From Peribacillus deserti (GTDB lineage Bacteria > Bacillota > Bacilli > Bacillales > DSM-1321), in NCBI RefSeq assembly GCF_016909175.1, contig NZ_JAFBFI010000004.1, positions 1 to 64,000 of the forward strand: a stretch of DNA of 64,000 bases, given 5' to 3'. The position numbers and the translations under genes are program-made. Below the pieces are notes generated by a model. That model was given only the letters and a program-made list of their open reading frames with translations, searched no databases and was not told the origin of the DNA. This document shows, piece by piece, positions 1-9,010 of the stretch (the first letter of the stretch is position 1; every line of letters begins with the position of its first letter).

Positions 1-64
1 CTTTTCACACACAACTCCTATAGGGACCATGATCAACGCGTTTTATTGTAAACACTTCTTTCAT

Positions 65-174
65 AGAAAAGCAGACACCTGAAAGGCATAAGAAAAAGCG
101 TCATCAAAAGGCTATTCTTGCCTTTTGATGACGATTGGCTTATGACCAAAGGTGTCAGGCCGCAGCTGGACACC
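65..174 (+). repeat. structured intergenic repeat, copy 1
   Basis: Three nested pairs of complementary arms: outer GACACCT (74-80) with AGGTGTC (150-156), middle CATAAG (87-92) with CTTATG (139-144), and an inner perfect 13-bp pair at 100-112 and 120-132. The element opens with AGAAAAGCAGA and closes near GCAGCTGGACA, as other copies do. It is non-coding and lies beyond the nfo terminator. Confidence 0.75.
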
Positions 175-218
175 AGGACAATTATCATACTCAAATTTTT
201 ATACTTATTCGTTTTTTT

Positions 219-252
219 TAAAAAACTGCAGGCTCTCTTTACAGCCTGCAGT
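219..252 (-). terminator. Rho-independent terminator of nfo
   Basis: The arms ACTGCAGGCT and AGCCTGCAGT form a perfect 10-bp stem just after the nfo stop codon. A run of T residues follows on the minus strand. Confidence 0.85.
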
Positions 253-255
253 TTC

Positions 256-1149
256 TTACTGACTTAGAACTATATCTAAAAGATTATCATTAAATTCCCG
301 GTTTTTTAACATTTCTATTTCAAACTTGTATGGCGATTTTTTATTCTTTTTATCTTCACCAACAAAAGGAGTTTCCAAGATTTTAGGTACTTCCATAAGC
401 TGGGGGTGATGGACAATATAATTAAGAGCCTGAAAGCCAATTCGCCCAAAACCAATATTTTCGTGGCGGTCTTTTTTCATTCCCCGCTCATTTTTGCTGT
501 CATTAATGTGAAGCACTTTTAACCGGTCAATGCCGATTATTTTATCAAATTGCTCCAGCACCCCATCAAAATCCTCGACAATATTGTAGCCGGCATCATG
601 AGTATGGCATGTATCAAAGCATACGGAGAGCTTATCACTTAAATGAACCCCATCCATAATCATGGCAAGTTCTTCAAAGTTTTTCCCACATTCGGAACCT
701 TTTCCAGCCATTGTTTCGAGAGCGATCTGTACCTGCTGCTCTGGGACAAGAACTTCATTTAAGCCTTCTACGATCTTTTTAATCCCCGCTTCTGTTCCAG
801 CCCCGACATGAGCCCCTGGGTGCAGGACAATTTGTTTTGCGCCGAGAGCTTCTGTTCTTTCAATTTCAGATCTTAAAAATCGGACTCCTAAATCAAAAGT
901 ATCCGGATTTTGCGTATTTGCTATATTAATGATATAGGGGGCATGTACGACAATTTCTTCAATGCCGTTCATCTCCATATGCATTCTTCCTTCTTCAATA
1001 TTAAGGTCTTCGATCTTTTTTCTCCTGGTATTTTGAGGGGCACCTGTATAAATCATAAAGGTGTTAGCGCCATAGGAAACTGCCTCTGAGCTTGCAGCAA
1101 GCAGCATCTTGGCTCCGCTCATGGATACATGAGAACCAATCTTTAACAT
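256..1149 (-). CDS. nfo: deoxyribonuclease IV (AP endonuclease IV)
   Basis: Cleaves DNA 5' of abasic sites in base excision repair; a TIM-barrel enzyme with three zinc ions, active on cytosolic and spore DNA. The 297-residue protein has the normal family length. All nine metal ligands known from E. coli Nfo can be placed: H69, H110, E145, D179, H182, H214, D227, H229 and E259. The ATG at 1149 follows a GGGGAGAG ribosome binding site. It is the last gene after cshB, 23 bp away, as in B. subtilis (yqfS after yqfR), so the two are probably co-transcribed. In B. subtilis Nfo helps repair spore DNA during germination; whether it has forespore control here is not visible. Confidence 0.96.
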   Translation of the reverse strand: MLKIGSHVSMSGAKMLLAASSEAVSYGANTFMIYTGAPQNTRRKKIEDLNIEEGRMHMEMNGIEEIVVHAPYIINIANTQNPDTFDLGVRFLRSEIERTEALGAKQIVLHPGAHVGAGTEAGIKKIVEGLNEVLVPEQQVQIALETMAGKGSECGKNFEELAMIMDGVHLSDKLSVCFDTCHTHDAGYNIVEDFDGVLEQFDKIIGIDRLKVLHINDSKNERGMKKDRHENIGFGRIGFQALNYIVHHPQLMEVPKILETPFVGEDKKNKKSPYKFEIEMLKNREFNDNLLDIVLSQ

Positions 1150-1172
1150 ACTTCATTCTCTCCCCTAATGCT

Positions 1173-2489
1173 TTATTTCTTCTTTCTTTCAATCCGTCTC
1201 TGGCGTTTTTTAATGTTTTCCATTTCGTATTGCATTTTTTTCTTATACCCCGGCTTAACCTTAGACGGTTTTTTTACAAGGCGTTTAGCAGTTTCCACGA
1301 TTTCATCAGTCTGCTTCTTCCTTTTCTTTCTCTTGTTTCTGTCTTCCGTCTTGATCATCTCACCGTTTTGTAAATCAGCGTTATGGAAGGTTACTCCCAT
1401 TTTTTCCAGTCTGTTCAACGCATCTTCGTTTGAAGGTTCGTAAATGGTCGCGGCAATACCAGAATAACCAGCTCTTGCCGTTCTGCCTGTACGGTGGATA
1501 TAAAAATCTAAATCAGGCGGAAGTTCAAAGTTGATAACATGGCTTACCCCTTTAATATCGATGCCTCTTGCTGCAAGGTCTGTAGCCACGATATACTGAT
1601 ACTCCAGGTCATTAATCTGCTTCATCATTTTCTTACGTTCTCGAGGAGTCAAATCTCCGTGTATGCGGCCTACTTTCAATCCTTGTTGACTAAGGGAAAT
1701 AGCAACTTCTTCAGCCTTCTTTTTCGTATTGGCAAAAATAATAGCAAGATAAGGGTTATATGCAATCAGCATGTCATGCAATAACTGATACTTATTCCGA
1801 TGCTTTAAAGGAATTAGAATATGTTCGATCTGCTGAGCAGTAGCATGCTCAGGTGATACCTGCACATACTTAGGATTTTCCATATATTTCATTAAAAATG
1901 GTTTCAATTTTTCCGGGATTGTAGCCGAAAATACAAGCATCTTCGTTTTTTCTGCCATCTTTCCGGCAAATTGGTCCACATCTTCGATAAAGCCCATATC
2001 GAGCATCAAATCGGCCTCATCAACCACGAGAATCTCTGCTGAAAATACATGCAGGGCATTTTCATTAACAAGGTCTTTAATTCTTCCAGGTGTCCCAATT
2101 ACAAGCTGAGGCTGTTTTTTCAGCTTATCAATTGTTCTTTGCTTGTCAGTCCCACCCATAAATAGCTTAACCGTAACAGGATGCTCCTCCGGAAAGTGTT
2201 CAGCAATTTTCACGGCCTCCAAATAAATTTGGTTGGCAAGCTCTCTTGTAGGTGCAGATATAACCGCTTGTACTTCTTCTCTGTCAGGATCAATCTTGTT
2301 CATAATCGGAAGCAGATAAGCATGTGTTTTACCTGTTCCTGTCTGCGATTGTCCAATCATGCTCCAGCCATTATTAATGGCTGGTATAACCCGCTCTTGG
2401 ATCTCGGTCGGCTTGTCAAAGCCTAAGTCATTAATAGCGTCTAATATGTAGTTTTGAAAGCCAAATCTTTCAAAATTATTTTTATTCAT
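1173..2489 (-). CDS. cshB: DEAD-box ATP-dependent RNA helicase CshB
   Basis: RNA helicase of the cold-shock DEAD-box type, thought to unwind structured mRNA and pre-ribosomal RNA. Visible motifs are the Q motif near residues 8-35, SQTGTGKT (48-55), PTREL (80-84), DEAD (157-160), SAT (188-190), ARGIDI and HRTGRTAR. The C-terminal tail of about 60 residues is very rich in lysine and arginine, a typical RNA-binding extension. I place the start at the ATG at 2489 because AAGGAGA lies seven bases upstream; an upstream in-frame codon adds 11 residues without a ribosome binding site. The length (438) matches B. subtilis CshB. Divergent from yqfQ. Confidence 0.95.
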   Translation of the reverse strand: MNKNNFERFGFQNYILDAINDLGFDKPTEIQERVIPAINNGWSMIGQSQTGTGKTHAYLLPIMNKIDPDREEVQAVISAPTRELANQIYLEAVKIAEHFPEEHPVTVKLFMGGTDKQRTIDKLKKQPQLVIGTPGRIKDLVNENALHVFSAEILVVDEADLMLDMGFIEDVDQFAGKMAEKTKMLVFSATIPEKLKPFLMKYMENPKYVQVSPEHATAQQIEHILIPLKHRNKYQLLHDMLIAYNPYLAIIFANTKKKAEEVAISLSQQGLKVGRIHGDLTPRERKKMMKQINDLEYQYIVATDLAARGIDIKGVSHVINFELPPDLDFYIHRTGRTARAGYSGIAATIYEPSNEDALNRLEKMGVTFHNADLQNGEMIKTEDRNKRKKRKKQTDEIVETAKRLVKKPSKVKPGYKKKMQYEMENIKKRQRRIERKKK

Positions 2490-2743
2490 AGTTTGTCTCC
2501 TTAATAAATCAGCATATTTCATAATTTTTCACGCAGTATACATCCTGTTATCATAATATATTTTATAAAGAAAACGCAACCCCGGGAGCAGACAGCCTTA
2601 AGATTCGGAACCCTTTTTTCTCGAGGAATGGTTTTAACCACCCCCTGCTCTCATTATTCCTCAAACCTTTTTAACTTACTTGCATATTTTAATAAGAGTT
2701 GAAGAAAAATTATATATTTCTTTGTTCAGAAAGGAGTGAATGT

Positions 2744-3367
2744 ATGCCTCCAAGACAGCCGCAAATACCATTTGGCCCCGGACCGTACGGGCCTCATCAT
2801 TATGGAATGGGTGCCCCGAGAACCCGTTACCATCACCCGCATATGCCATTTAATCCATATCAAGGCGGAACTTCCCCAGCTCGTCAGGCCCCTATCCACA
2901 ATGTTAGGAAGCCTAAACGAGGAGGCGGAGGACTGATCTCTAAATTGCTTGGCAAAAAAAGCAGGGGTCCAGCCCCTCAGGCTGCCTCTCCCTTTACCCT
3001 CCCAGCTCGTGCTGCTTCAAACTCAGCAGCTCCAGGAAGCGGAGGAATAATCCAGAGCTTAACGCAGGGCGGCGGTCTTACCGGTATTTTAAATAATACT
3101 CAAAAAGTGCTGCAGACCGTTCAGCAAGTAGGTCCTATCGTTGAACAATATGGCCCTTTAGTAAAAAATCTCCCCGCGATGTGGAAGCTTTATAGAGGAC
3201 TTAAATCAGCTGATACACCACCAGATTCTGACTCAGAGGCGGCAAAAACAGAACCTGAAACTGAAAAGGAATTCAGCCGCAATGACAGAGATGAGCTGCA
3301 GAAGGAACATGATGAGGACGTTAATCATGAAGAATCCGGAATCTCAAGACCCAAGATTTTCTTTTGA
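2744..3367 (+). CDS. yqfQ: YqfQ/VrrA-family low-complexity protein
   Basis: Member of the Bacillus YqfQ family (related to B. anthracis VrrA); function unknown. The N-terminal third is rich in proline, glycine, histidine and tyrosine, followed by a basic glycine-rich linker (KRGGGGLISKLLGKK), a more regular segment around residues 110-160 that is probably helical, and an acidic C-terminus. There is no signal peptide or membrane helix. The ATG at 2744 has AAGGAG eight bases upstream; a longer frame from 2699 has no ribosome binding site. The length is 207 residues. It lies between divergent cshB and ispH, the position of yqfQ in B. subtilis, which is the main support for orthology. Confidence 0.82.
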   Translation: MPPRQPQIPFGPGPYGPHHYGMGAPRTRYHHPHMPFNPYQGGTSPARQAPIHNVRKPKRGGGGLISKLLGKKSRGPAPQAASPFTLPARAASNSAAPGSGGIIQSLTQGGGLTGILNNTQKVLQTVQQVGPIVEQYGPLVKNLPAMWKLYRGLKSADTPPDSDSEAAKTEPETEKEFSRNDRDELQKEHDEDVNHEESGISRPKIFF

Positions 3368-3370
3368 CTA

Positions 3371-3398
3371 GAATGCAGCTTCCCTGCATTCTTTTTTA
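3371..3398 (+). terminator. Rho-independent terminator of yqfQ
   Basis: The stem GAATGCAG/CTGCATTC is followed by seven T residues, starting four bases after the yqfQ stop. ispH is therefore likely to have its own promoter in 3400-3520. Confidence 0.85.
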
Positions 3399-3538
3399 GT
3401 TAAGGGAACCCAAAATAGCTGCCAATTCAAGAGCTGTACATATAAGCTTGCTTTGTAATTCCACCAGAGGTCATATATAATAGAAGGGTAGATTAGGATA
3501 TCAGTCCTGATGCCCGTTTGTAAGGAGGACTTTAGTCA

Positions 3539-4492
3539 ATGAATGTTTTAAAAATATCACCTCGCGGCTATTGCTACGGCGTGGTCGATGCTATGGTTAT
3601 TGCACGCAATGCCGCTTTAGATAAAACTCTGCCGCGGCCTATATATATTCTAGGAATGATAGTACACAATAAACATGTTACAGACGCTTTTGAAGAGGAA
3701 GGCATCATTACACTGGATGGCAGCAATAGAAAAGAAATACTCGAAAAAGTAGATACAGGCACTGTAATATTCACCGCTCATGGTGTATCACCTGAAGTAA
3801 GAGAAATAGCTAAGCAGCGTGGTCTTGTTACACTTGATGCCACATGTCCAGACGTGACAGCCACACATGATTTAATCAGAGAAAAAAAAGCACAGGGCTA
3901 TCAGGTTATCTATATTGGCAAAAAAGGCCATCCTGAACCAGAAGGCGCTGTTGGAGTAGCACCTGAAATTGTCCACTTAATTGAAAAGCCAGAAGAAGTA
4001 GAGAATTTAAAACTTGATTCTGAAAAGCTGATTGTTACGAATCAAACCACAATGAGCCAATGGGACGTCTCCGAAATAATGGAGGCAGTTCAGAGAAAAT
4101 ATCCTCATTGTGAAATTCACCGTGAAATCTGTATGGCTACCCAGGTACGCCAGGAAGCGGTAGCTGAACAGGCTAAAGAAGCAGATTTGCTGATTGTTGT
4201 CGGCGATCCAAAAAGCAATAACTCTAACCGGCTCGCACAGGTTTCTCAAGAAATCGCTGGAACTAAAGCCTATCGTGTAGCAGATGTTACAGAAATCCAG
4301 GTGGAATGGCTGTTAGAAGCAGAAACTGTAGGCGTTACTTCAGGAGCTTCTACTCCGACTCCCATTACAAAGGAAGTCATTACTTATCTGGAGCAGTTTG
4401 ATCGTCACGATGAATCCACATGGTCAAGGGAGCGTAAAGTTCCTTTAAACAAAATTCTGCCAAAAGTAAAAAAAGCAGCAAAGGCTCATTAA
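3539..4492 (+). CDS. ispH: 4-hydroxy-3-methylbut-2-enyl diphosphate reductase
   Basis: Last enzyme of the MEP isoprenoid pathway, reducing HMBPP to IPP and DMAPP with a [4Fe-4S] cluster. The three cluster cysteines are C12 (GYCYGVVDA), C102 (DATCPDV) and C197 (REICMATQ). H42, H80 and H130 with the following acidic residue match the substrate pocket, and TNQTT is at 166-170. At 317 residues it is a full-length Firmicute LytB/IspH. TAAGGAGGAC gives a strong ribosome binding site. It converges on yqfO across a long hairpin. Product supplies undecaprenyl phosphate and menaquinone synthesis. Confidence 0.97.
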   Translation: MNVLKISPRGYCYGVVDAMVIARNAALDKTLPRPIYILGMIVHNKHVTDAFEEEGIITLDGSNRKEILEKVDTGTVIFTAHGVSPEVREIAKQRGLVTLDATCPDVTATHDLIREKKAQGYQVIYIGKKGHPEPEGAVGVAPEIVHLIEKPEEVENLKLDSEKLIVTNQTTMSQWDVSEIMEAVQRKYPHCEIHREICMATQVRQEAVAEQAKEADLLIVVGDPKSNNSNRLAQVSQEIAGTKAYRVADVTEIQVEWLLEAETVGVTSGASTPTPITKEVITYLEQFDRHDESTWSRERKVPLNKILPKVKKAAKAH

Positions 4493-4563
4493 TGCCCTGC
4501 TGCTTTTCTTTTATATATAGGTCCTGTGTATTGTTGCTGCAGACCATCTGAGTAACTTGAAAG

Positions 4564-4603
4564 AACCAACAAAAGGACCCCAAAGGTCCTTTTGTTGGTT
4601 TTA
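4564..4603 (+). terminator. terminator between ispH and yqfO
   Basis: A 16-bp perfect stem, AACCAACAAAAGGACC with its complement, has a five-base loop and is followed by TTT on the plus strand. It lies between convergent genes. The minus-strand side lacks a good T run, so it mainly serves ispH. Confidence 0.75.
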
Positions 4604-4627
4604 CCATGATTAAACAGAAAGCCTGGA

Positions 4628-5746
4628 TTATAAAAAGGTAAAAGGGTCAGTATGAATGGATGAAGCCAGGAACTCTGCCGCATAACCTTTTTCTTTACAT
4701 AACTCAGTTAAAACGTCGGCAACACCCTTCTTCATTACTTTCTCAATGTTATGTCCAGGATCAAGCAGATTCAGCCCCATCATCCTTGCATCATGTGCTG
4801 TGTGATAATAAATATCTCCTGTTACGAAGCAATCTGCTCCATGGTACTTTGCGGCCTTAATAAATTTGTTTCCATCTCCGCCTAATACAGCCACCTTTTT
4901 AATAACAGCATCCTCGCTTCCTACAATTCTGACATGCTCAACATCAAGTGCCTTTTTTACATATTCGGCAAACTGGACAAAATTCATTTCTGTTTCCAGG
5001 GTTCCGACTCTTCCAAGCCCCAATATCTCTCCCTGAGTTTCAAGCGGATAAATATCATATGCGACTTCCTCGTATGGATGCGCACGGAACATTGCTTGAA
5101 GAACTTTTTTCTCAATTTCTGCAGGATACACGGTCTCAATTCTTACCTCTTGGACGGCTTCCAGCTTCCCTTGAGTTCCTATATGAGGATTCGTTCCTGC
5201 TTCAGGGAGGAATCTGCCAGTTCCGCTTGTACTAAAGGAACAGTGGCTGTAATTCCCTATATGACCTGCACCTGCTTTCCCCAGAGCATCAAGCAATGCT
5301 TTCTCGTCCTCTGCAGGACCATATACAACGAGCTTTTTAAGCTTTTTCTCATAAGTATCTGCCAGTACTTTTATATTCTGAAGCCTTAGGGCATTTGCCA
5401 GCAGGTCATTCACTCCGCCTTTTGCTACATCCAGGTTGGTATGGGCTGCGTATACAGCAATATCGTGTTTAATCAGTTTCTCGTAAAGTGCTCCCGAAGG
5501 CAGATCTGTTCTTAAATTTTTTAACGGCCTGAAGATAGGCGGGTGATGAGCAATAATTAGTTCGGCACCAGCTTCTATTGCTTCCTGAATGACCTCTTCC
5601 GTCACATCAAGCGCAATCAAGACTTTGGTTACAGGCTTATTCAGCCTTCCGACTTGAAGTCCTATAGGATCTCCTTCAACTGCATAGGCTTTTGGTGAAA
5701 ACTGTTCAAATAACTGGATAATTTCATGCCCGTTAGCCTGCTTCAT
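4628..5746 (-). CDS. yqfO: Nif3-like dinuclear metal-centre protein YqfO
   Basis: NIF3/DUF34 family protein forming a hexamer with a two-metal site; the biochemical role is unsettled (GTP cyclohydrolase-I-like and metal-chaperone roles have been proposed). Metal ligands are visible in HHPP (H67, H68), AHTNLD (H102, D106) and a C-terminal YYHTAHDA segment. The 372-residue length is that of the Bacillus form, whose extra middle domain (about residues 130-240) resembles PII/CutA folds and is absent from short Nif3 proteins. The start overlaps the end of trmK by 14 bp, a conserved pairing in Bacilli that implies co-translation. Confidence 0.93.
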   Translation of the reverse strand: MKQANGHEIIQLFEQFSPKAYAVEGDPIGLQVGRLNKPVTKVLIALDVTEEVIQEAIEAGAELIIAHHPPIFRPLKNLRTDLPSGALYEKLIKHDIAVYAAHTNLDVAKGGVNDLLANALRLQNIKVLADTYEKKLKKLVVYGPAEDEKALLDALGKAGAGHIGNYSHCSFSTSGTGRFLPEAGTNPHIGTQGKLEAVQEVRIETVYPAEIEKKVLQAMFRAHPYEEVAYDIYPLETQGEILGLGRVGTLETEMNFVQFAEYVKKALDVEHVRIVGSEDAVIKKVAVLGGDGNKFIKAAKYHGADCFVTGDIYYHTAHDARMMGLNLLDPGHNIEKVMKKGVADVLTELCKEKGYAAEFLASSIHTDPFTFL

Positions 5747-6455
5747 GATTTAGAATCTCCTCCACAAGGTTAATATTGTCCCGAAGTTCTGTTTTTTTAG
5801 CTGCAAGTTCTCCGCCTTGCCCGGACTTTTCAATCTGATTAAGTATTCTTCGCATATGAGCTAATTCTAAAGCCCACTTCTTTTCAAAAATGCTGTTCTT
5901 TTCCTGAATTAAAAAGGGACCCATTAAGAGCGATGCGTCTTTGTTGCAATGCTCATAAGGAATCATTGAATTTCCGGGTTCTGCTACAAGAATCTCATAA
6001 ATTTTTTGATCCTCTTCCAGGATTTCCTCTTGTATAAGCTCCCAGCCATTTTCTAAAAGCCAGACACGTACATTCTTAGCTCCAATATTCGGCTGGAGTA
6101 TTAATCGTTTTACACCAGAGAGCTTCTCTTTACCATGCTCTAAGATACTTGAGATCAGTGTGCCGCCCATTCCCGCAATCGTTATACAATCCACTTCATA
6201 TGGTGAAATAACCTCAAGGCCATCCCCCTTGCGGACCTCAATGAAATCGTTCAGTCCAGAAGCCTGAACTTGGCTCCGTGCGGAATTTAATGGCCCCTGG
6301 CTTACCTCCCCGGCTACACCCTTTCGTATGATCCCTTTATTTAACGCATAACAAGGCAGGTAAGCATGATCTGAACCTATATCAGCGAGTGTGCTGCCAG
6401 GCGTAATATAGCCTGCTACAGCCTCTAAACGCTTTGAAAGTTTATCTATATTCAC
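5733..6455 (-). CDS. trmK: tRNA (adenine(22)-N1)-methyltransferase TrmK
   Basis: Class I SAM methyltransferase that makes m1A at position 22 of several tRNAs; essential in some Gram-positive pathogens. Motif I is ADIGSDHAYLP (about residues 24-34); IAGMGG near 93-98 matches the conserved TrmK loop. The C-terminal 70 residues are predicted to form the coiled-coil-like tRNA-binding domain. The length (240) is normal. It is first of a two-gene unit with yqfO. The 130-bp gap to cccA contains the cccA terminator, so the unit has its own promoter. Confidence 0.94.
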   Translation of the reverse strand: MNIDKLSKRLEAVAGYITPGSTLADIGSDHAYLPCYALNKGIIRKGVAGEVSQGPLNSARSQVQASGLNDFIEVRKGDGLEVISPYEVDCITIAGMGGTLISSILEHGKEKLSGVKRLILQPNIGAKNVRVWLLENGWELIQEEILEEDQKIYEILVAEPGNSMIPYEHCNKDASLLMGPFLIQEKNSIFEKKWALELAHMRRILNQIEKSGQGGELAAKKTELRDNINLVEEILNHEAG

Positions 6456-6541
6456 TTAAGTCATCTCACTTTTATGTAAAGTAAAACCCGCTGCCTAAAG
6501 CGAGTCCTGTGGTCTAACTATAATAACATAATTTCAGTATA

Positions 6542-6570
6542 GAAAAAGTCCTTTGCATATGCAAAGGACC
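6542..6570 (-). terminator. Rho-independent terminator of cccA
   Basis: GTCCTTTGCATATGCAAAGGAC is self-complementary, giving an approximately 10-bp stem followed by TTTTTC on the minus strand, 17 bases after the cccA stop. Confidence 0.85.
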
Positions 6571-6586
6571 CAATCATATATTCTTA

Positions 6587-6952
6587 TTATTTCAAAGTTT
6601 CCAGCCATTTAGCCATTTTGTCTGCATTCTCAGCTTTAACTAAACCAGGAGGCATATTCCCTTTACCCTCAGTAATGATGGTTTTAATTTCATCATGGGA
6701 ATAACGGCCTCCGACACCCTTAAGTGCGGGCCCTGCTCCGCCTTCATATTGATTTCCATGGCAGCCTGCACAAGTCTGCTTGTAGACATCCTCAGGATTT
6801 GAAGCAACTTCTTCCGTCTTCTTTTCTCCGCCGCCTTTTTTCTCATCTGCCATTTCTTTACTATTATCGAGCCCCATAAAAGATAACATAAACATAAGCC
6901 CGATACCTAAAACCATAATTAAAATAAATGGAACAATCGGATTGCGATTCAC
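6587..6952 (-). CDS. cccA: membrane-anchored cytochrome c550
   Basis: Small c-type cytochrome carrying electrons in the respiratory chain on the outer face of the membrane. An uncleaved N-terminal helix (about residues 8-27) anchors it. A lysine/glutamate/glycine-rich linker follows, then the haem domain with CAGCH (C61, C64, H65) and a probable axial methionine, M100 (GNMPPGL). The 121-residue size and architecture match B. subtilis CccA, which occupies the same position beside sigA and trmK. Transcribed alone. Confidence 0.94.
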   Translation of the reverse strand: MNRNPIVPFILIMVLGIGLMFMLSFMGLDNSKEMADEKKGGGEKKTEEVASNPEDVYKQTCAGCHGNQYEGGAGPALKGVGGRYSHDEIKTIITEGKGNMPPGLVKAENADKMAKWLETLK

Positions 6953-7161
6953 AGTTTTACCTCCCTATGTATGAACACTATCTGTCTATAATAAATCCCC
7001 ACAACAATTTTTATTTTACTTGAAAATACTTTCAAGGAAAAGCCCTAATTGTATATCTTTCCTAAATTCTCAAAATTGACAAATATTTACCTGCTTGGGT
7101 GAGGACAAAGTACATCACTGCTCCATACATATCCATATTTTACATTTTTAAACTTTTACAG

Positions 7162-7683
7162 CTATATCATAGTATAATTTTTAATGAGAAAATAAGCAAT
7201 AAAACAACTCCCCAGCACCCCAGCCAAAATAAAGTAAATCATTTTGAGCCTTTTTCCAATGTACATCCATATCAGGCAATGAATGAGCAGGATCGGATAA
7301 AATACCTTACTATGACCCGGAAATGCATATTCCGCCAGCTTTACTGTTAACAGTAAAAAAGTAAAGGCCAGGCACACCAGCGCAATTTGTAAAGGAATCT
7401 TTTCGTCACGTATTAGGAATAAAAATCCTGCTGCCAGTATCAAAAAAATAATTGTAAGGAGTATTTGCAAGTTAAAACTCAGTTCTGTAAAATAGTTTAC
7501 ATATAATGTTAAGCAGACACTTAAGAAGGCACTTACAAGGGGAACGGCTTTTTTGTTTTTGTTTACTGTAAGCGGTTTCTGTGAAACGCCGGCCTCTTCA
7601 TCTCCCTGGTATAAGGCGAGCAAATAATCGCAGTATTGTTCAGGCAGCATTTTGTTATTTTTCCAATAATGAACTTCATTCAT
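7162..7683 (-). CDS. unrecognised five-helix membrane protein
   Basis: I do not recognise this 173-residue protein. A soluble N-terminal segment of about 45 residues (MNEVHYWKNNKMLPEQYCDYL, ending KNKKAVPL) precedes five hydrophobic stretches: about residues 48-66, 73-92, 100-118, 124-140 and 146-164. The N-terminus reads like a short helical domain with a K-x-LP-x-x-YCDYLLALY signature, as in small membrane proteins seen next to sigA in other Bacilli (recollection, not checked). GAAGGA sits nine bases before the ATG at 7683, which I prefer to a start 12 codons upstream. It lies alone between cccA and the sigA terminator. Confidence 0.75.
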   Translation of the reverse strand: MNEVHYWKNNKMLPEQYCDYLLALYQGDEEAGVSQKPLTVNKNKKAVPLVSAFLSVCLTLYVNYFTELSFNLQILLTIIFLILAAGFLFLIRDEKIPLQIALVCLAFTFLLLTVKLAEYAFPGHSKVFYPILLIHCLIWMYIGKRLKMIYFILAGVLGSCFIAYFLIKNYTMI

Positions 7684-7788
7684 TATTATTTTCCTTCTCG
7701 TCTCGTTCAAAAAGAACACACCCTATAGAAGATTATCTATTTGTAGTATAATCTTTTCATTTATAGGAAGGAAACAAAATTTTTAAAA

Positions 7789-7823
7789 TAAAAAATAGCC
7801 CACCCTTCAAAGAGTGAACTATT
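7789..7823 (-). terminator. terminator of the yqxD-dnaG-sigA operon
   Basis: On the minus strand AATAGTTCACTC pairs with GGGTGGGCTATT (with G-U pairs) around a short loop, followed by TTTTTT, directly after sigA. Confidence 0.8.
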
Positions 7824-7840
7824 TCAACATAATGGTAATT

Positions 7841-8974
7841 CTATTCTAAGAAATCTTTCAGACGTTTGCTTCTGCTTGGATGTCTCAGCTTGCGAAGGGC
7901 TTTAGCCTCTATCTGACGGATACGCTCACGAGTTACTCCAAATACTTTGCCTACCTCTTCAAGAGTCCTTGTACGGCCATCATCCAGACCAAATCTTAAT
8001 CTTAAGACGTTTTCTTCACGGTCCGTTAAGGTGTCAAGAACATCCTCAAGCTGTTCCTTCAGCAGCTCATATGCGGCATGTTCTGAAGGAGAAGTGGCGT
8101 CCTGATCTTCGATAAAGTCCCCTAAATGGGAATCATCTTCTTCACCGATTGGAGTTTCTAAAGAAACAGGCTCCTGAGCAATTTTCAGTATTTCCCGAAC
8201 CTTATCAGGAGTAAGATCCATATCCTCCGCTATTTCTTCCGGCGAAGGCTCACGGCCTAGATCCTGAAGCAATTGCCTTTGAACACGGATTAGCTTATTA
8301 ATAGTTTCGACCATATGAACCGGGATACGAATCGTCCGTGCCTGGTCAGCGATAGCTCTCGTTATAGCCTGGCGGATCCACCATGTAGCATAAGTACTGA
8401 ACTTAAAGCCTTTACGATAGTCAAACTTTTCTACAGCTTTAATTAACCCCATGTTACCTTCCTGGATTAAGTCAAGAAACAGCATTCCACGCCCCACATA
8501 GCGTTTTGCAATGCTCACTACAAGCCGCAGGTTAGCTTCTGCCAGACGTCGCTTAGCCTCTTCATTGCCCTGTTCAATTCTATGGGCCAGCTCTATCTCT
8601 TCTTCACCGGACAGGAGGTCAACTCGGCCAATCTCTTTTAAATACATGCGAACCGGATCATTTATCTTAACTCCCGGCGGGACACTTAAATCGTTTAGGT
8701 CAAACTCTTCTTCTTTCTCAAGCTCTTTAATATTGGGATTTTCTTCATCGTCTTCCTCTTCGCTTTCAGCAATTACTTCTACTCCCTGATCGCCAAGATA
8801 TTCAAAGTACTCATCCATCTGCTCCGAATCTAATTCAAAATTAGCTAAACGGTTTGCAATGACTTCATAATTAAGAGATCCTCGTTTTTTCCCGATTTCT
8901 AGTAACTGCTCTTTTACCTGTTCAAGGGTCAACTCACTATCAACTTCTCTGGAACGTGCTGATTTTTCAGACAT
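7841..8974 (-). CDS. sigA: RNA polymerase primary sigma factor SigA (RpoD)
   Basis: Housekeeping sigma-70 factor that recognises TTGACA/TATAAT promoters. Region 1.2 begins [11 protein letters not shown]; regions 2.3-2.4 hold [16 protein letters not shown]; region 4.2 holds [21 protein letters not shown] short acidic region 1.1 is usual for Bacillus SigA. The ATG at 8974 has GGAGGGG upstream; an alternative TTG codon six residues earlier lies inside that ribosome binding site and is rejected. The length is 377 residues. It is the third gene of the macromolecular synthesis operon, 36 bp after dnaG, with a terminator immediately downstream. Confidence 0.98.
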   Translation of the reverse strand: MSEKSARSREVDSELTLEQVKEQLLEIGKKRGSLNYEVIANRLANFELDSEQMDEYFEYLGDQGVEVIAESEEEDDEENPNIKELEKEEEFDLNDLSVPPGVKINDPVRMYLKEIGRVDLLSGEEEIELAHRIEQGNEEAKRRLAEANLRLVVSIAKRYVGRGMLFLDLIQEGNMGLIKAVEKFDYRKGFKFSTYATWWIRQAITRAIADQARTIRIPVHMVETINKLIRVQRQLLQDLGREPSPEEIAEDMDLTPDKVREILKIAQEPVSLETPIGEEDDSHLGDFIEDQDATSPSEHAAYELLKEQLEDVLDTLTDREENVLRLRFGLDDGRTRTLEEVGKVFGVTRERIRQIEAKALRKLRHPSRSKRLKDFLE

Positions 8975-9010
8975 CTGTTCCCCTCCTTCCAAAACTGTAC
9001 AACGGCCTTG

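Noticed and set aside
4934-5389. A 151-codon plus-strand frame antisense to yqfO
   Set aside because: Shadow of the conserved yqfO frame; no start signal and no recognisable domain.
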